DNA of 64,000 nt from DAHUYF01 sp035509275 (GCA_035509275.1 DATJLU010000232.1:1-64000); one strand, 5' to 3'. Positions 17,261 through 26,969 are shown, counted from the first letter of the stretch. Notes: a model not told the origin generated them from the letters alone. Numbers and translations are program-made.

Positions 17261-18790
17261 ATGACACCGATCGAAGCTCTGTACTATCAGGCGAAGCGCC
17301 GCGCCCGGCAGACGGCTTTCATCGCCGGCGATGATGTCTGGACCTATCGCCGGCTGGCGCAAGAGACCGAGCGGCTGGCTCAAGCGTTGATCGCGCGCGG
17401 CCTGCGGCCGGGCGATCGCGTGGCGCTGCACATGTTCAATCGGCCGGAGCTGATGGTTGCCTACTATGCCTGCTTCCGCATCGGCGCGATCGCGGCACCG
17501 CTCAATACCCGGTTCAAAACGGCGGAGCTGCGCCCGCTGCTGCAGCGCTTGCGCCCGTCGCTCTATCTCGGCGAGGCGCAGCTCTATCCGCAAGTCGTGC
17601 CGATCGAGCCGGCGATCCTCGGCGCGGGCGCGCGCTTCATCGTCGACGGCGGCGCCGAGGATGACCGGGCGCAACCCTGGGCGGAGCTGATCGAGCGTGG
17701 CGGCGAAGCATCGAAGCTCCCCGATCCCGATGACAGCGCGCCGGCCGTGCTGCTCGGGACGTCGGGAACCACCGGGTTGTCCAAGTTCGTCACCCACACG
17801 CCGGCGACGCTGTCGGCCATCAGCGATTGCTGCGCGCGTCTGGGGTTCGAGACCAAGCAGACCACCGTCAATGCCGTCCCCATGATGCATGCCAGCGGCT
17901 TCGTGACCATGCTCGCCTCGATGCGCTACGGCGCACCGATGGTTCTCTTCGAGCGCTTTGATGCCGACGCCGTGCTGGACGCGATCGAACCGCAGCGCTG
18001 CAGCTTGATGCTCGGGCTGCCTTTCATGTACATCGAGTTGCTTGCCCGCCAGCGCCGGCAGGCGCGCAACGTCGATACGCTGCGCTTCTGCCTCACCGGC
18101 GGCGATGTCTGCCCGATCGACGTCCAGCGCGATTTCGTCACGGTGTTCGGCGTGCCGCTCCGCTCGGTCTGGGCTTCGACCGAGGTGGTGGGATCGCTCA
18201 TCCATGGCCTGGAGCCGGGGCCGGTCAGCCGGATCGCGCCAGGCGCCGAAATCCGCATTGCCAACGACAATGGCGCGCCCGTGCCGCGGGGCGAAGTCGG
18301 CGAGTTGCTGCTGCGCGGACCCAATGTCACCGTGGGCTATTGGGTGGATGAGGAGCGTATCGATCCGGCGACGTCGGACGGCTGGTTTCGCACCGACGAT
18401 CTCGTGCGCCGCGGCAAAACCGATGATCTCTGGTTCGTGGGCCGCAAAAAGGATCTGATCATCCGCGCCGGGTCGAACATCTCGCCGGCCGAGGTCGAGC
18501 AGGTGCTGATGACGCATCCCGGGGTGCGCGACGCCCTAGTCGTCGGCGTTCCCGACGCAACGCTCGGCCAGCGCGTCGCCGCTCTGGTTCAGCTCAGGGA
18601 CACGCCGCATGGCGACGTGCTCGACGACATCCTCGCCAGCACCCGGGCGCAGCTTGCCGATTACAAGGTACCCGAGCGACTGAAGATCGTGGACGAGATT
18701 CCCCGCAACACCCTCGGCAAGATCGACCGCAGATCGGCGGTGGCGATCCTGTTGGAGGGCGAAGCGGACGAAGCCGTTGCCGCCGAGTAG
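17261..18790 (+). CDS. AMP-dependent acyl-CoA synthetase/ligase
   Basis: A 509-residue adenylate-forming enzyme that would activate a carboxylic acid as acyl-AMP and then acyl-CoA. The P-loop-like motif 'GTSGTTGLSK' is present (A3), with 'GWFRTDD' (A7), 'GRKKDLIIRAGSNISPAEVE' hinge (A8) and the catalytic lysine region 'IPRNTLGKIDR' (A10). An AAGAAAGGG ribosome site six bases before the ATG at 17261 favours it over the in-frame GTG at 17255. The acid substrate is not determinable. The VOC-family gene follows with its own upstream motif. Confidence 0.9.
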   Translation: MTPIEALYYQAKRRARQTAFIAGDDVWTYRRLAQETERLAQALIARGLRPGDRVALHMFNRPELMVAYYACFRIGAIAAPLNTRFKTAELRPLLQRLRPSLYLGEAQLYPQVVPIEPAILGAGARFIVDGGAEDDRAQPWAELIERGGEASKLPDPDDSAPAVLLGTSGTTGLSKFVTHTPATLSAISDCCARLGFETKQTTVNAVPMMHASGFVTMLASMRYGAPMVLFERFDADAVLDAIEPQRCSLMLGLPFMYIELLARQRRQARNVDTLRFCLTGGDVCPIDVQRDFVTVFGVPLRSVWASTEVVGSLIHGLEPGPVSRIAPGAEIRIANDNGAPVPRGEVGELLLRGPNVTVGYWVDEERIDPATSDGWFRTDDLVRRGKTDDLWFVGRKKDLIIRAGSNISPAEVEQVLMTHPGVRDALVVGVPDATLGQRVAALVQLRDTPHGDVLDDILASTRAQLADYKVPERLKIVDEIPRNTLGKIDRRSAVAILLEGEADEAVAAE

Positions 18791-18804
18791 CCAGGATGGA
18801 AGAC

Positions 18805-18824
18805 TACGACGGTAACGCTATTCG
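18805..18824. promoter_or_regulatory. Putative shared regulatory motif, copy 2
   Basis: TACGACGGTAACGCTATTCG, 93 nt before the VOC gene start; partner of the motif at 17159-17178. AGCGGCGC also follows both copies, at different spacing. Confidence 0.35.
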
Positions 18825-18897
18825 TCGAAGCAGAAGCGGCGCTGTAGCACGGTTGCTCTAGCATCGGACGCATCGACCATCGCAGGAGGAACTCATC

Positions 18898-19593
18898 ATG
18901 ACGGACGCGACGGAAGCGGCTAGCACCAGCCTCCCCACGGCTTCCGATACCCGCATACGGCTTCAGGCTCGGCGCACGGCGCGGCGGCGCGCCAACACGA
19001 TGCGCCGCCTGCATCATCATGCGGTGCGAACCGACGACATGGCGGCGACGCGGCGCTTCTATGAGGATCTGCTCGGCATGCCGATGGTGGCCGCGCTCCG
19101 GGAGAGCGTCGATCTCGGCGGCGGCGAGAAGCCCTTCCTGCATTGCTTCTTCGAGATGGCCGATGGCGGCTGCCTCGCTTTCTTTCAATTCCTGCCGGAC
19201 GCCTTCGGGCCCGCGACCAAGCTGCCGCGACATGGGGTCGATCACCATCTGGCGATGCTGGTTCCCGGCTTCGAGGAGATCGCGCGGCTCAAGGCGAAGT
19301 TCGACGCCCTGCTGTATCCGAACTGCGGCATCAATCACGGCTTCTGCTATTCGCATTATGTGCGCGATCCCAACGGCATGCTGGTCGAGTTCGTCGTCGA
19401 GCCCGCCAACGAGCTCGAGCTGTGCGAGACGGCCGCCGCCTCGGCGCATGAAGAGCTCGCGAAATGGCAAGACCAGGATTACACGCCAAACCATCTCGCG
19501 CGCGCGACGATGGCCTGCCCCTTCCCGACCTCGCCCGCCGAAGACATCGCCAAGGTGATCGCGTGCGAGCGCCACGCGGAAGAGCGACGCTGA
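18898..19593 (+). CDS. VOC (glyoxalase/extradiol dioxygenase) superfamily protein
   Basis: A 231-residue protein with a paired beta-alpha-beta-beta-beta fold. The N-terminal half carries 'RLHHHAVRTDDMAATRRFYEDLLGM' with a metal-type His; the second carries 'GVDHHLAMLV' and ends 'HYVRDPNGMLVEFVVEP', the typical VOC metal-Glu strand. The metal-dependent fold covers glyoxalases, dioxygenases and isomerases. The first ~35 residues are an Arg-rich extension. GGAGGAA precedes the ATG. The downstream 224 nt to the RND operon hold no supported gene. Confidence 0.85.
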   Translation: MTDATEAASTSLPTASDTRIRLQARRTARRRANTMRRLHHHAVRTDDMAATRRFYEDLLGMPMVAALRESVDLGGGEKPFLHCFFEMADGGCLAFFQFLPDAFGPATKLPRHGVDHHLAMLVPGFEEIARLKAKFDALLYPNCGINHGFCYSHYVRDPNGMLVEFVVEPANELELCETAAASAHEELAKWQDQDYTPNHLARATMACPFPTSPAEDIAKVIACERHAEERR

Positions 19594-19817
19594 CCGTCCT
19601 TCGATCGATCCTTCGCCGCCGGTCTCAACCTGACCGGAGGGCGACGGGTCGGCTGGTGCCGCGCCCGGCCGCTCTACGGGTGCACAGGCCAACCCCCCGC
19701 CAGATGCACGCAGGGATGGATGGCTGGGCGCGGCGCCGCACCGGTCGCCATGGCAGCGCCGTCGCGGGTGCGGCCCTTGTGTACCTACTGTGGTGGCGAG
19801 TATCGGCCGGGTTTGCG

Positions 19818-21236
19818 TCAGCCCGTCTCCACCTGCCAGCCGCCGCCCAGGGCGTTGAACAGGCTGACCAGCGCCTGCAGATGCGCCAGCCTTACCTGCA
19901 CCAGCGTGTCCTCGGCCGGAAACAGGGCGTTCTCGGTGTTGAGGACGGTCAGCAGATCGGTCAGTCCGACGCGGTAGCGCGCCTGGGCGATCTCGTAGGA
20001 GCGGCGCGCTTCCGCGACCGTCACCTCTTGCGCCGCCTGCTGCTCGGCGGTGCGCTGCACCGAGGCGAGCGCGTCTTCGACATTGCTGAAGGCGGAAACC
20101 ACCGCCTTGCGGTAATTCTGCACCAGCTCGTCATAACGCGCCTTGGAGAATTGCAGCTGTCCTTCGAGGGCGCCGCCCTCGAAGATCGGCTGCGTCAGCG
20201 AGCCCGCCGCGCTGTAGACGACGCCCTCCGGCGTCAGGAAGTTCGAGAGCGCGAGGCTGGCAAAGCCGCCTTGCGCGGTCAGCGCCAAGTTCGGAAAGAA
20301 CTGCGCCCGCGCCACCTTGATATTGGCGTTCGCCGAAACGAGCTGCGCCTCCGCCTCGGCGACGTCGGGGCGGCGCGCCAGGAGCTCCGAAGGCAAGCCG
20401 GGCGCAACCGCCGGCGCCGTGAGGCTGGCGAGCGAGGCCGGCGCGATCTTCACCTGCTCCGGCGGCTTGCCCAGGAGAATCGCGAGCGCATCCATGGTCT
20501 CCGACAGCTGCTGCTCGAGCGGCGGGATGGCGGCGCGCTGCTCGGCGACGACCGTCCGCTGTTGCGACACGTCGAGGTCCATCGCCGTGCCGAGACGGCG
20601 CCGCCCCTCGATGACCTCCAGCACATTCTCCGCCGTCGCCAGATTCTCGCGCGCCACACCGAGGCGATCCTGCAACGACAGGAGCTGCAGATAGCTCGTC
20701 GCCACGCCGGTGACGACGGTGAGCGCGACGACCTGCTGGTCATAGCGGCTGGCGAGCGCGGTCGCTTTCGCCGCGGCGAAGGCGGCCTGGTTCTTGCCCC
20801 AGAAATCGACCTCGTAGGAAGCGGAAAGGGTCAGATCATATTCGGGGAAGGTGATCCGGTTGCCATGACCGGTCGGAAACAGTGCGCGCTGGCTCGATCC
20901 CGTGGCACCGGCGTTGATCGAAGGCAGCAGCGCGGCGCCGGCGATGCGCGCCTCGGCGTCGGCCTCGCGCACCCGGGCGATCGCCGCCCCGAGGTCGTAA
21001 TTGGCGTCTTCGGCGTCGACGACCAGGCTGTCGAGCTCGGGCGAGCCGAAACCGCGCCACCAATCCGCCGACGGCCAAAGCGCGGTCGAAGCGCCGCTGG
21101 GCTCGCGCCAAGCAGCCGGCAGCGCGGTGGCGGGCTGCTGGTAATCGGGACCGAGGTCGCAGCCGAGCAGCAGCGCCGCCGGCAGCAGCAGAGCGGCCAG
21201 CCGAAGCGATGCCCCGGGGCGTCGCCGCCTGGTCAT
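19818..21236 (-). CDS. RND efflux outer-membrane lipoprotein (NodT/OprM family)
   Basis: A 472-residue TolC-fold outer-membrane channel. A lipobox LLLGC near residue 25 ends the signal peptide, followed by the usual 'DLGPDYQQPATALPAAWRE' start. Two repeated coiled-coil halves contain 'YEVDFWGKNQAAFAAAKATALAS' and 'ARYRVGLTDLLTVLNTE'. It forms the exit duct for the pump whose adaptor and permease genes lie immediately upstream; its start overlaps the adaptor stop (ATGA), making it the last gene of a three-gene operon. Confidence 0.93.
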   Translation of the reverse strand: MTRRRRPGASLRLAALLLPAALLLGCDLGPDYQQPATALPAAWREPSGASTALWPSADWWRGFGSPELDSLVVDAEDANYDLGAAIARVREADAEARIAGAALLPSINAGATGSSQRALFPTGHGNRITFPEYDLTLSASYEVDFWGKNQAAFAAAKATALASRYDQQVVALTVVTGVATSYLQLLSLQDRLGVARENLATAENVLEVIEGRRRLGTAMDLDVSQQRTVVAEQRAAIPPLEQQLSETMDALAILLGKPPEQVKIAPASLASLTAPAVAPGLPSELLARRPDVAEAEAQLVSANANIKVARAQFFPNLALTAQGGFASLALSNFLTPEGVVYSAAGSLTQPIFEGGALEGQLQFSKARYDELVQNYRKAVVSAFSNVEDALASVQRTAEQQAAQEVTVAEARRSYEIAQARYRVGLTDLLTVLNTENALFPAEDTLVQVRLAHLQALVSLFNALGGGWQVETG

Positions 21237-22624
21237 TTGCGCCGGGCGAGAACGGTCGCCGGCTGGGGCGCGGAAACGGCGGCGATATGCTGATCCGCAT
21301 CGATGGCGGCGACGCGCATCCCCTCGGTGAGATCGACCGGCGGATTGATGATGACGCGATCGCCGGCTTCGAGCCCGGCGCGGACGACGACATTGGCACC
21401 GTCATCCTCGGCCAGATCGAGGTGATGCAAGCGGACGACGCCGTTGTCGTAGACGGCGGCGCTGAGGCCGTTCTTGTCGAAGACGACGGCATTGGACGGC
21501 ACCACCACCACCGGCTGCGGCCGCGGGATCGACAGCCGGACGATGCCGTAGAGGCCGGGCCGCAGCGCGCCGTCGGCGTTGTCGATATCGACCTCGGTGA
21601 GCAGCGTGCGGGTACCGGGCTGCAGAGCACCGGCATTGCGCGTGACCACGCCCTGGAAGACGCGGCCCGGTATCTCCGGCACGATCACCTGCGCCGTGTC
21701 GCCGTCCTTGAGGCCGAACACCGCATTTTGCGGCACATAGACCTGGACGCGCAGCTCGTTGGTACGCTCGATCGCGAACATCGGCGTACCGGCCGAAGCA
21801 TCGGCGGTGACGAGATCGCCGACATCGACCTGGCGTTGGGTGATGACACCGTCGAAGGGCGCGGTTACCCGCTCGAAGCCGGTGAGCTGCTCGAGCCGCG
21901 AGACATTGGCGCTTTGCGCCTTGATATTGGCCTCGGCGACGCCGACCGCGGCCTCCGCGTTCAGCACATCGGCATTGCGCGCGGCCAGCGTGAGGCGGGC
22001 ATTGTCCGCATCCTGTTGCGCCGCGTAGCCCTGCACCGCGAGCTTCGCGTAACGCTGATTCGTCACCTGGGCGAGGTCCTGATTGGCTTGCGCCTGCTGC
22101 AGCCCGGCATGCGCCTGGTTCAGCGCCGCCTGGGTTTGAACGAGTTGCGCCTGCGCCTGGGCCAATTGCTGATCGAGATCGGGCGCGGCGATGACCGCCA
22201 GCACATCGCCGGCATGGACGCGGCTGCCGATATCCACCGACCGGCTCGCGACATAGCCGGTCGCCCGCGCAAAGATCGTCGCGCTGTCGAAGGCCTGCAG
22301 GCTGGCCGGCAGGTCGATGCGCTGCGGGCCATCGACCGGTGTCACGGTCACGGTGCGGACGGTCGGCACCGTATTGCGCTCCTGCGCCAGCACCGAGCGC
22401 GCCTCGGCAGAGCGCCGGAGATGGCCCCATGTCCCCACCGCGACCAGCAGCGCCAGGACCGCGAGCACGGCAAAACCGAGCTTTCGCGCGGCGCGGCGCC
22501 GCCCCGCCGTCAGCTCGGGCGTATCGCCGCTGGTGCGTCCGCGGGCGTGGGCCGCTTCGCCGGCAAGGCCGAGCGTGTCGGCGGCGCGCGCCGGATCGGA
22601 AGCGAACTGCTCTCCCTGCTTCAT
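21233..22624 (-). CDS. RND efflux periplasmic adaptor (membrane fusion protein)
   Basis: A 463-residue HlyD/AcrA-type adaptor. An N-terminal cytosolic tail is followed by one membrane helix ('LGFAVLAVLALLVAVGTWG', about 49-68), a lipoyl/barrel-sandwich domain split by a long helical hairpin ('LAQAQAQLVQTQAALNQAH'), and beta-barrel segments ('VTAPFDGVITQRQVDVGDLV'). It bridges the inner-membrane permease and the outer-membrane channel. Its start overlaps the permease stop by four bases, and its stop overlaps the channel start. Confidence 0.93.
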   Translation of the reverse strand: MKQGEQFASDPARAADTLGLAGEAAHARGRTSGDTPELTAGRRRAARKLGFAVLAVLALLVAVGTWGHLRRSAEARSVLAQERNTVPTVRTVTVTPVDGPQRIDLPASLQAFDSATIFARATGYVASRSVDIGSRVHAGDVLAVIAAPDLDQQLAQAQAQLVQTQAALNQAHAGLQQAQANQDLAQVTNQRYAKLAVQGYAAQQDADNARLTLAARNADVLNAEAAVGVAEANIKAQSANVSRLEQLTGFERVTAPFDGVITQRQVDVGDLVTADASAGTPMFAIERTNELRVQVYVPQNAVFGLKDGDTAQVIVPEIPGRVFQGVVTRNAGALQPGTRTLLTEVDIDNADGALRPGLYGIVRLSIPRPQPVVVVPSNAVVFDKNGLSAAVYDNGVVRLHHLDLAEDDGANVVVRAGLEAGDRVIINPPVDLTEGMRVAAIDADQHIAAVSAPQPATVLARRK

Positions 22625-25600
22625 GACAAAGTTCCTTCTTTGGGTGCGGCGGCGGGCTCGGCTGGGCCGCCGGGGTCGCCACGGCCGATGACAGAATAGA
22701 GATAGGGCACGAAGAGCAGGGTCGTGACGGTGCCGACCACGAGGCCGCCGATCACGGCGCGCGCCAGCACCGCGTTCTGCTCCTCGCCGGCGCCGCCCAG
22801 CGCCATCGGCAGCATGCCGACGATCATCGCCGCCGCCGTCATCAGCACCGGCCGAAGCCGCGTCTTGCCGGCGACAAGCGCCGCTTCGCCCGCGGGGAGC
22901 CCCTCCTGCCGGAGCTCGCGGGCAAAGGTCACCAGCAGGATCGAGTTCGCCGAAGCGACGCCCACCGACATGATCGCGCCCATCAGCGAGGGCACGCTCA
23001 ACGTGGTGCCGGTGACGAAGAGCATGAGCACGATGCCGCTCGCCGCCCCCGGCAACGCGAGGATGACCGCGAAGGGATCGAGAAAGCTCTGATAGTTCAC
23101 CACCATGAGGAAGTAGACGAAGATGGCGGCGAAGATGAGGCCGAGGGTCAGATTGCCGAAAGCCGAATTCATACTCTCGGTCTGCCCGCGCACGACGATG
23201 CGGTTGCCCGGCTTCAACTGCCCCTGAAGCTGATGGACGACGGTATCGATGGCCCGCGCGACGCCGCCGAGATCGCGCTCCTGGACATTGGCATAGACGT
23301 CGTAAACCGGCTGGATGTTCGACTGATTGTAAACGGATTGCACCGGGCGGCGCTCGACGCTGGCGACATTGCCGAGCAGCGTCGGCACCGGCGCCGCGAC
23401 CGCAGCGACGGTCGAGACCGGCGTGTCGTCGAGCGCATTGACGTTGTTGATGCGGTATTCCGGCGTCTGGACGGCGAGGTAGTAAGGAATGCCGGAATTC
23501 GGATCGGTCCAGAAATTGGGTGATACCTGCTCGGAGGAGCTGAGGCTGATATTGAGGTTGTTGGCGATGCTGGCCAGCGACAATCCCAGCTGCTGCGCGC
23601 GCGTGCGGTCGATGGCGTAATAGAGCTCCGGCGCGTCGAGCTCCTGCTGGATATGGGCGTCGACGATGCCAGGCAGGTCCGCGAGGCGCTGCTGCAGCCT
23701 TCGCGCGACCACGATATTGCCCGCGCGATCCTGCCCCTGGACCTGGACATCGATCTGCGACGGCACGCCGAAATTCAGAATCTGCGTCACGATGTCGGCC
23801 GGCTGGAAGTAGAACAGCACGTCGGGGAAATCTTGGTGCAGCTGCTGGCGCAGCGCCCTTATATACCGGTCGGTCGGCGCGTGACCTCGCTTGAGCGAAA
23901 TCAGGATCTGGCCGTCATTGACGCCGATCGCGGTGCCATCGGTGAACGCCAGATTATAGACGCGCTGCGGCAGTCCGATATTGTCGAGAATGGGTCCCAG
24001 GTCGCGCGGCGGGATCTGGCGCCGGATATCGTCCTCGACCGCCTGAAAGATCTGTTCGGTGCGCTCGATCCGCGTGCGCGGTGCCGCGCGCACATGGAGC
24101 TGGATGAGCCCGGCATCGACCTCGGGAAAGAAATCGGTTCCGACGAAGAATGTCAGCAGCGCGGCGCCGGCGACGACGCTGCCGGCGACCGCCGGCAGGA
24201 TCACGCGGCGCCGCAGCAGGGCGCTCAGCAGCCAGCCGTAGAACTCGCGGAAGCGATCGAAGCGCCGATTGAATTGGCCGTGGAGGCGTGCAAACCAGCT
24301 CGCGGTTTCCGCCGCGTGCGCGGCATGCTCGCCGCGCAGCAGCAGCCGGATGATGATCGGGGTCAGCGTGCGCGAGATGGCATAGGACGCCAACATGGCG
24401 AACACCACCGCCATGCCGAGCGGCGCGAACAAATATCGCGCCGCGCCTTGCAGAAAGAAGAGAGCGACGAAGACGCAGCAGATCGCCAAGGTCGAGATCA
24501 GCGTCGGCACGGCGATCCCGGCAGCGCCCTCGAGCACCGCCGTATCGAAGGCGACGCCTTCCTCGAACAGGCGATGGGTGTTCTCGATCGTGACCGTCGA
24601 ATCGTCGACCAGGATGCCGACGGCCAACGCCAGACCGCCGAGCGTCATGGTGTTGAGCGTCTGGCCGAGCGCCGCGAGCACGGCGATCGAGGTCAGGATC
24701 GACAACGGAATCGACACCATGACGATCAGCGTCGAGCGCCAGGACCCGAGGAACAGCAGGATCATGAGCGCGGTGAGGCCGGCGGCGATGGCGCCCTCGC
24801 GCAGCACGCTGTCGATCGCTTGCTGAACGAACACCGACTGGTCGAACAGCATTTGGATGTTCATTCCCGGCGGCGCCGCCCGCTGGATGTCGGGCAAAGC
24901 CGCCTTGACGCGGCGGACGACGTCGAGCGTCGACGCATCGCCGTTCTTGATGATGGTGAGCAGCACGGAGCGGCGGCCATCGGCGCGCACCACGTTCTGC
25001 TGCACCGCCCAGCCATCGCGGACATGCGCGACATCGCTGAGCCGGACCGTGGTCGCGCCCACCTGACGGATCGGGAGCTGATTGAGCGCGTTGATCGTCG
25101 GCGCGTTCGCATTGGTGCTGACGATGAACTGCTTGTCGCCCATCTTCGCATCGCCCGAGGGCAGGGTCAGGCTTTGCGCGTTGACGGCATTCACGACGTC
25201 ATTGGGGGTGACGCCGTCGGCCCGCAGCGCGTCGGGATTGAGATCGACCATGATCTGCCGATATTTGCCGCCATAGGGCGTCGGCAGCGTAATGCCTTGG
25301 ATCGGCGCGAGCGCCTGGCGAATCCGGTAGATGCCGTAGTCGTAGAGCTGTTGCTCGTTGAGGCGATCCGAGCTGAGGCTGAGCTGCAGCACCGGCACGC
25401 TGGAGGCGTTGTACTGCACCACGATCGGCGGCTGGACCCCCGGCGGCATCAAGGCGCGGATCGCGTTGCTGGCCGAGACGATCTGGCTCACCGCCAGATC
25501 GATGTTGACGTTCGGCTGGAAGTAGATCTTCTCGACCGAGACGCCGGAGAGCGTCTGCGATTCGATGTTGCGGATATCGTTGACGTTGGCGCTGATCGAA

Positions 25601-25806
25601 TATTCGCTATAGGTGGTAATCCGGTTTTCCATCTCCTGCGGCGTCAATCCCGTGTACTGCCAGATCACGGTGACGACGGGGATGTTGATGCGGGGGAAGA
25701 TATCCTTTGGCGTCGTGGCGACGGCGCTCACGCCGAGCACGAGAATCAGCGCCGCCATGACATAAAAAGTATGCGGAAAGCGCAGCGCGAAGCGGACGAT
25801 GCCCAT
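22621..25806 (-). CDS. RND multidrug efflux permease (AcrB/MdtC-like)
   Basis: A 1061-residue inner-membrane proton antiporter with the AcrB plan: helix 1 ('YVMAALILVLGVSAVATTPKDIFP'), two large periplasmic loops, and two sets of helices including 'GGLALAVGILVDDSTVTIENTHR', which holds the paired Asp of the proton relay. The 'NIPVVTVIWQYTGLTPQEMENRITTY' porter start is typical of heavy-RND HAE-type pumps. First gene of the permease-adaptor-channel operon. No regulator gene lies directly beside it. Substrates are probably hydrophobic toxicants (family knowledge). Confidence 0.95.
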   Translation of the reverse strand: MGIVRFALRFPHTFYVMAALILVLGVSAVATTPKDIFPRINIPVVTVIWQYTGLTPQEMENRITTYSEYSISANVNDIRNIESQTLSGVSVEKIYFQPNVNIDLAVSQIVSASNAIRALMPPGVQPPIVVQYNASSVPVLQLSLSSDRLNEQQLYDYGIYRIRQALAPIQGITLPTPYGGKYRQIMVDLNPDALRADGVTPNDVVNAVNAQSLTLPSGDAKMGDKQFIVSTNANAPTINALNQLPIRQVGATTVRLSDVAHVRDGWAVQQNVVRADGRRSVLLTIIKNGDASTLDVVRRVKAALPDIQRAAPPGMNIQMLFDQSVFVQQAIDSVLREGAIAAGLTALMILLFLGSWRSTLIVMVSIPLSILTSIAVLAALGQTLNTMTLGGLALAVGILVDDSTVTIENTHRLFEEGVAFDTAVLEGAAGIAVPTLISTLAICCVFVALFFLQGAARYLFAPLGMAVVFAMLASYAISRTLTPIIIRLLLRGEHAAHAAETASWFARLHGQFNRRFDRFREFYGWLLSALLRRRVILPAVAGSVVAGAALLTFFVGTDFFPEVDAGLIQLHVRAAPRTRIERTEQIFQAVEDDIRRQIPPRDLGPILDNIGLPQRVYNLAFTDGTAIGVNDGQILISLKRGHAPTDRYIRALRQQLHQDFPDVLFYFQPADIVTQILNFGVPSQIDVQVQGQDRAGNIVVARRLQQRLADLPGIVDAHIQQELDAPELYYAIDRTRAQQLGLSLASIANNLNISLSSSEQVSPNFWTDPNSGIPYYLAVQTPEYRINNVNALDDTPVSTVAAVAAPVPTLLGNVASVERRPVQSVYNQSNIQPVYDVYANVQERDLGGVARAIDTVVHQLQGQLKPGNRIVVRGQTESMNSAFGNLTLGLIFAAIFVYFLMVVNYQSFLDPFAVILALPGAASGIVLMLFVTGTTLSVPSLMGAIMSVGVASANSILLVTFARELRQEGLPAGEAALVAGKTRLRPVLMTAAAMIVGMLPMALGGAGEEQNAVLARAVIGGLVVGTVTTLLFVPYLYSVIGRGDPGGPAEPAAAPKEGTLS

Positions 25807-26275
25807 GCGGGTGACGCCTGAAGGTTAGGAGTGATGCAAGGGACCGGGGCTTTCTGCCGGCAGGCGGCAGGGCCCGCATGGGTTGCGAGGCGTCAAGCCC
25901 CGGAGTGGTATGCTTCCGCGACAGTCGGCCGAAATGAGATAGGAAGGTGAACGCAACGCGACTATAGAAGCGCCGCTAAATGGTTTCTTCACTCGCGGAG
26001 AACAATCGGGGCGTTGCACACAAAAATGGCAATGCCTTGCCTTCTCTGCGGGCAAGGCCAAAACCGCGCGAGTGCGAGCGCGGTGCCACAGGGAGGTAAG
26101 AGGGCAGGGTCTCATCGGCGCTGACGAAGATGGCGTCGGATATCGAGGGTGTCCACAGAGCTCACAGGGTTGTGCTCGCAAAATCCGGACCGCCTGACAC
26201 CGCGCGAGCTCACGGCTTGCGGCGGTATCGGGTGGCGCTGAGCGTGCGCATCGGCTGGGGGCCGCGATCGGTCCC
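25807..26275. other. Intergenic region upstream of the RND operon
   Basis: 469 nt with no supported gene. An inverted repeat of about 9 bp (CCGGGGCTT near 25844 and AAGCCCCGG at 25895-25903) lies close to the permease start. The rest includes a moderately AT-rich stretch around 25935-26040. It presumably carries the RND promoter; I cannot place -10/-35 boxes with confidence. Confidence 0.4.
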
Positions 26276-26548
26276 TTAGCGGATGATCGGCTGCCCGCCC
26301 TGCAACTGCGCCTGGTACGATTGAGACGAGGCTCTGTCCGGGCCAGCGATGGCGGGCGAGGCGTCCGGCTGGCTCGCCGGATCGAGTTGATGCGGCGGAA
26401 CGGACGCGACTCTAGGCATGGGCTGCGGGAAATCCTGGAACAGATACCCCGGAGGGTCCGCCAGAGCAGCCGGAGCCGCCGCCAGAAGCAACAGGGCGGC
26501 CAGCGCCGCGCGGTGCAACACCTGTGTTGTTCGGTTGTGGACGATCAT
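26276..26548 (-). CDS. Small secreted/periplasmic protein, hypothetical
   Basis: A 90-residue product. Its N-terminus is a clear Sec signal peptide: basic 'MIVHNRTTQVLHR', a run of Leu/Ala and a cleavage site after 'APAALA'. The mature ~60 residues are Pro/Gln/Ser-rich with no cysteine and no family I recognise. AAGGAGAC precedes the ATG at good spacing, which makes it a convincing small gene. It is isolated between the RND operon and the emrB-like gene. Confidence 0.7.
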   Translation of the reverse strand: MIVHNRTTQVLHRAALAALLLLAAAPAALADPPGYLFQDFPQPMPRVASVPPHQLDPASQPDASPAIAGPDRASSQSYQAQLQGGQPIIR

Positions 26549-26969
26549 TGCCGTCTCCTTGAAACCGGAAAGTTACGATCGAGACGTTTCACAGGGAGGG
26601 GACGAGCGTTGATTGGCCGTGCGCTCTATCCATCGCTGTGTCGCTCTGCTGAGGAGATGGGCTGGCCGGCCGCTTAAATCCTGGAGCGCAGGCTGAAGCC
26701 TGCTGAATCCATCTGGCCGTTCCGGCGCGACGCGAATGCGGCGGGCGCGAGGGCCGGAGGGACTACGCCCTTTCCATCGTCGCCTTGCTCGCGAAAGCGG
26801 GCAGCCAGTGCCACCGCTGCGGCGAATGGAGCCTATGCTCTGGGTTCCCGCTTTCGCGGGCACGACGGGAATGACTACTGGGATCGTAGAAATATTCGAG
26901 ATGAGTGCATGCCACCCACTTCGGGGAGACGACCAAGGATCGGGAGAGCCGGCCTTGCCAAAATCAGCG
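26549..26969. other. Intergenic region with palindromic repeat, no gene
   Basis: 421 nt between the small secreted protein and the EmrB-like gene stop. The only structure I can support is the inverted repeat pair at 26775-26867. Short open frames here have no ribosome site or protein-like composition. Confidence 0.5.
26775..26867. repeat. Dispersed palindromic repeat, inverted pair
   Basis: A 34-nt unit at 26775-26808 (32/34 identical to 9714-9747) is followed by an inverted, related unit at about 26839-26867 containing CCCGC-TTTC-GCGGG. The pair encloses ~30 nt and resembles a short MITE-like or intergenic palindromic element. The core 'CGCGAAAGCGGG' is widespread in alphaproteobacterial intergenic DNA (family knowledge). 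Confidence 0.7.

Noticed and set aside
23653..25821. 722-codon plus-strand open frame opposite the RND permease
   Set aside because: Low-complexity Arg/Asp/Gln composition; the minus strand encodes a full-length, motif-complete AcrB-type pump.
25825..26181. 118-codon minus-strand frame upstream of the RND operon
   Set aside because: Cys/Pro/Ser-rich translation, no ribosome site and no family pattern; treated as promoter DNA.
26150..26190. 'GTGTCCACAG' considered as a DnaA box / origin signal
   Set aside because: Only one weak match to TTATCCACA, no cluster, no replication genes nearby.
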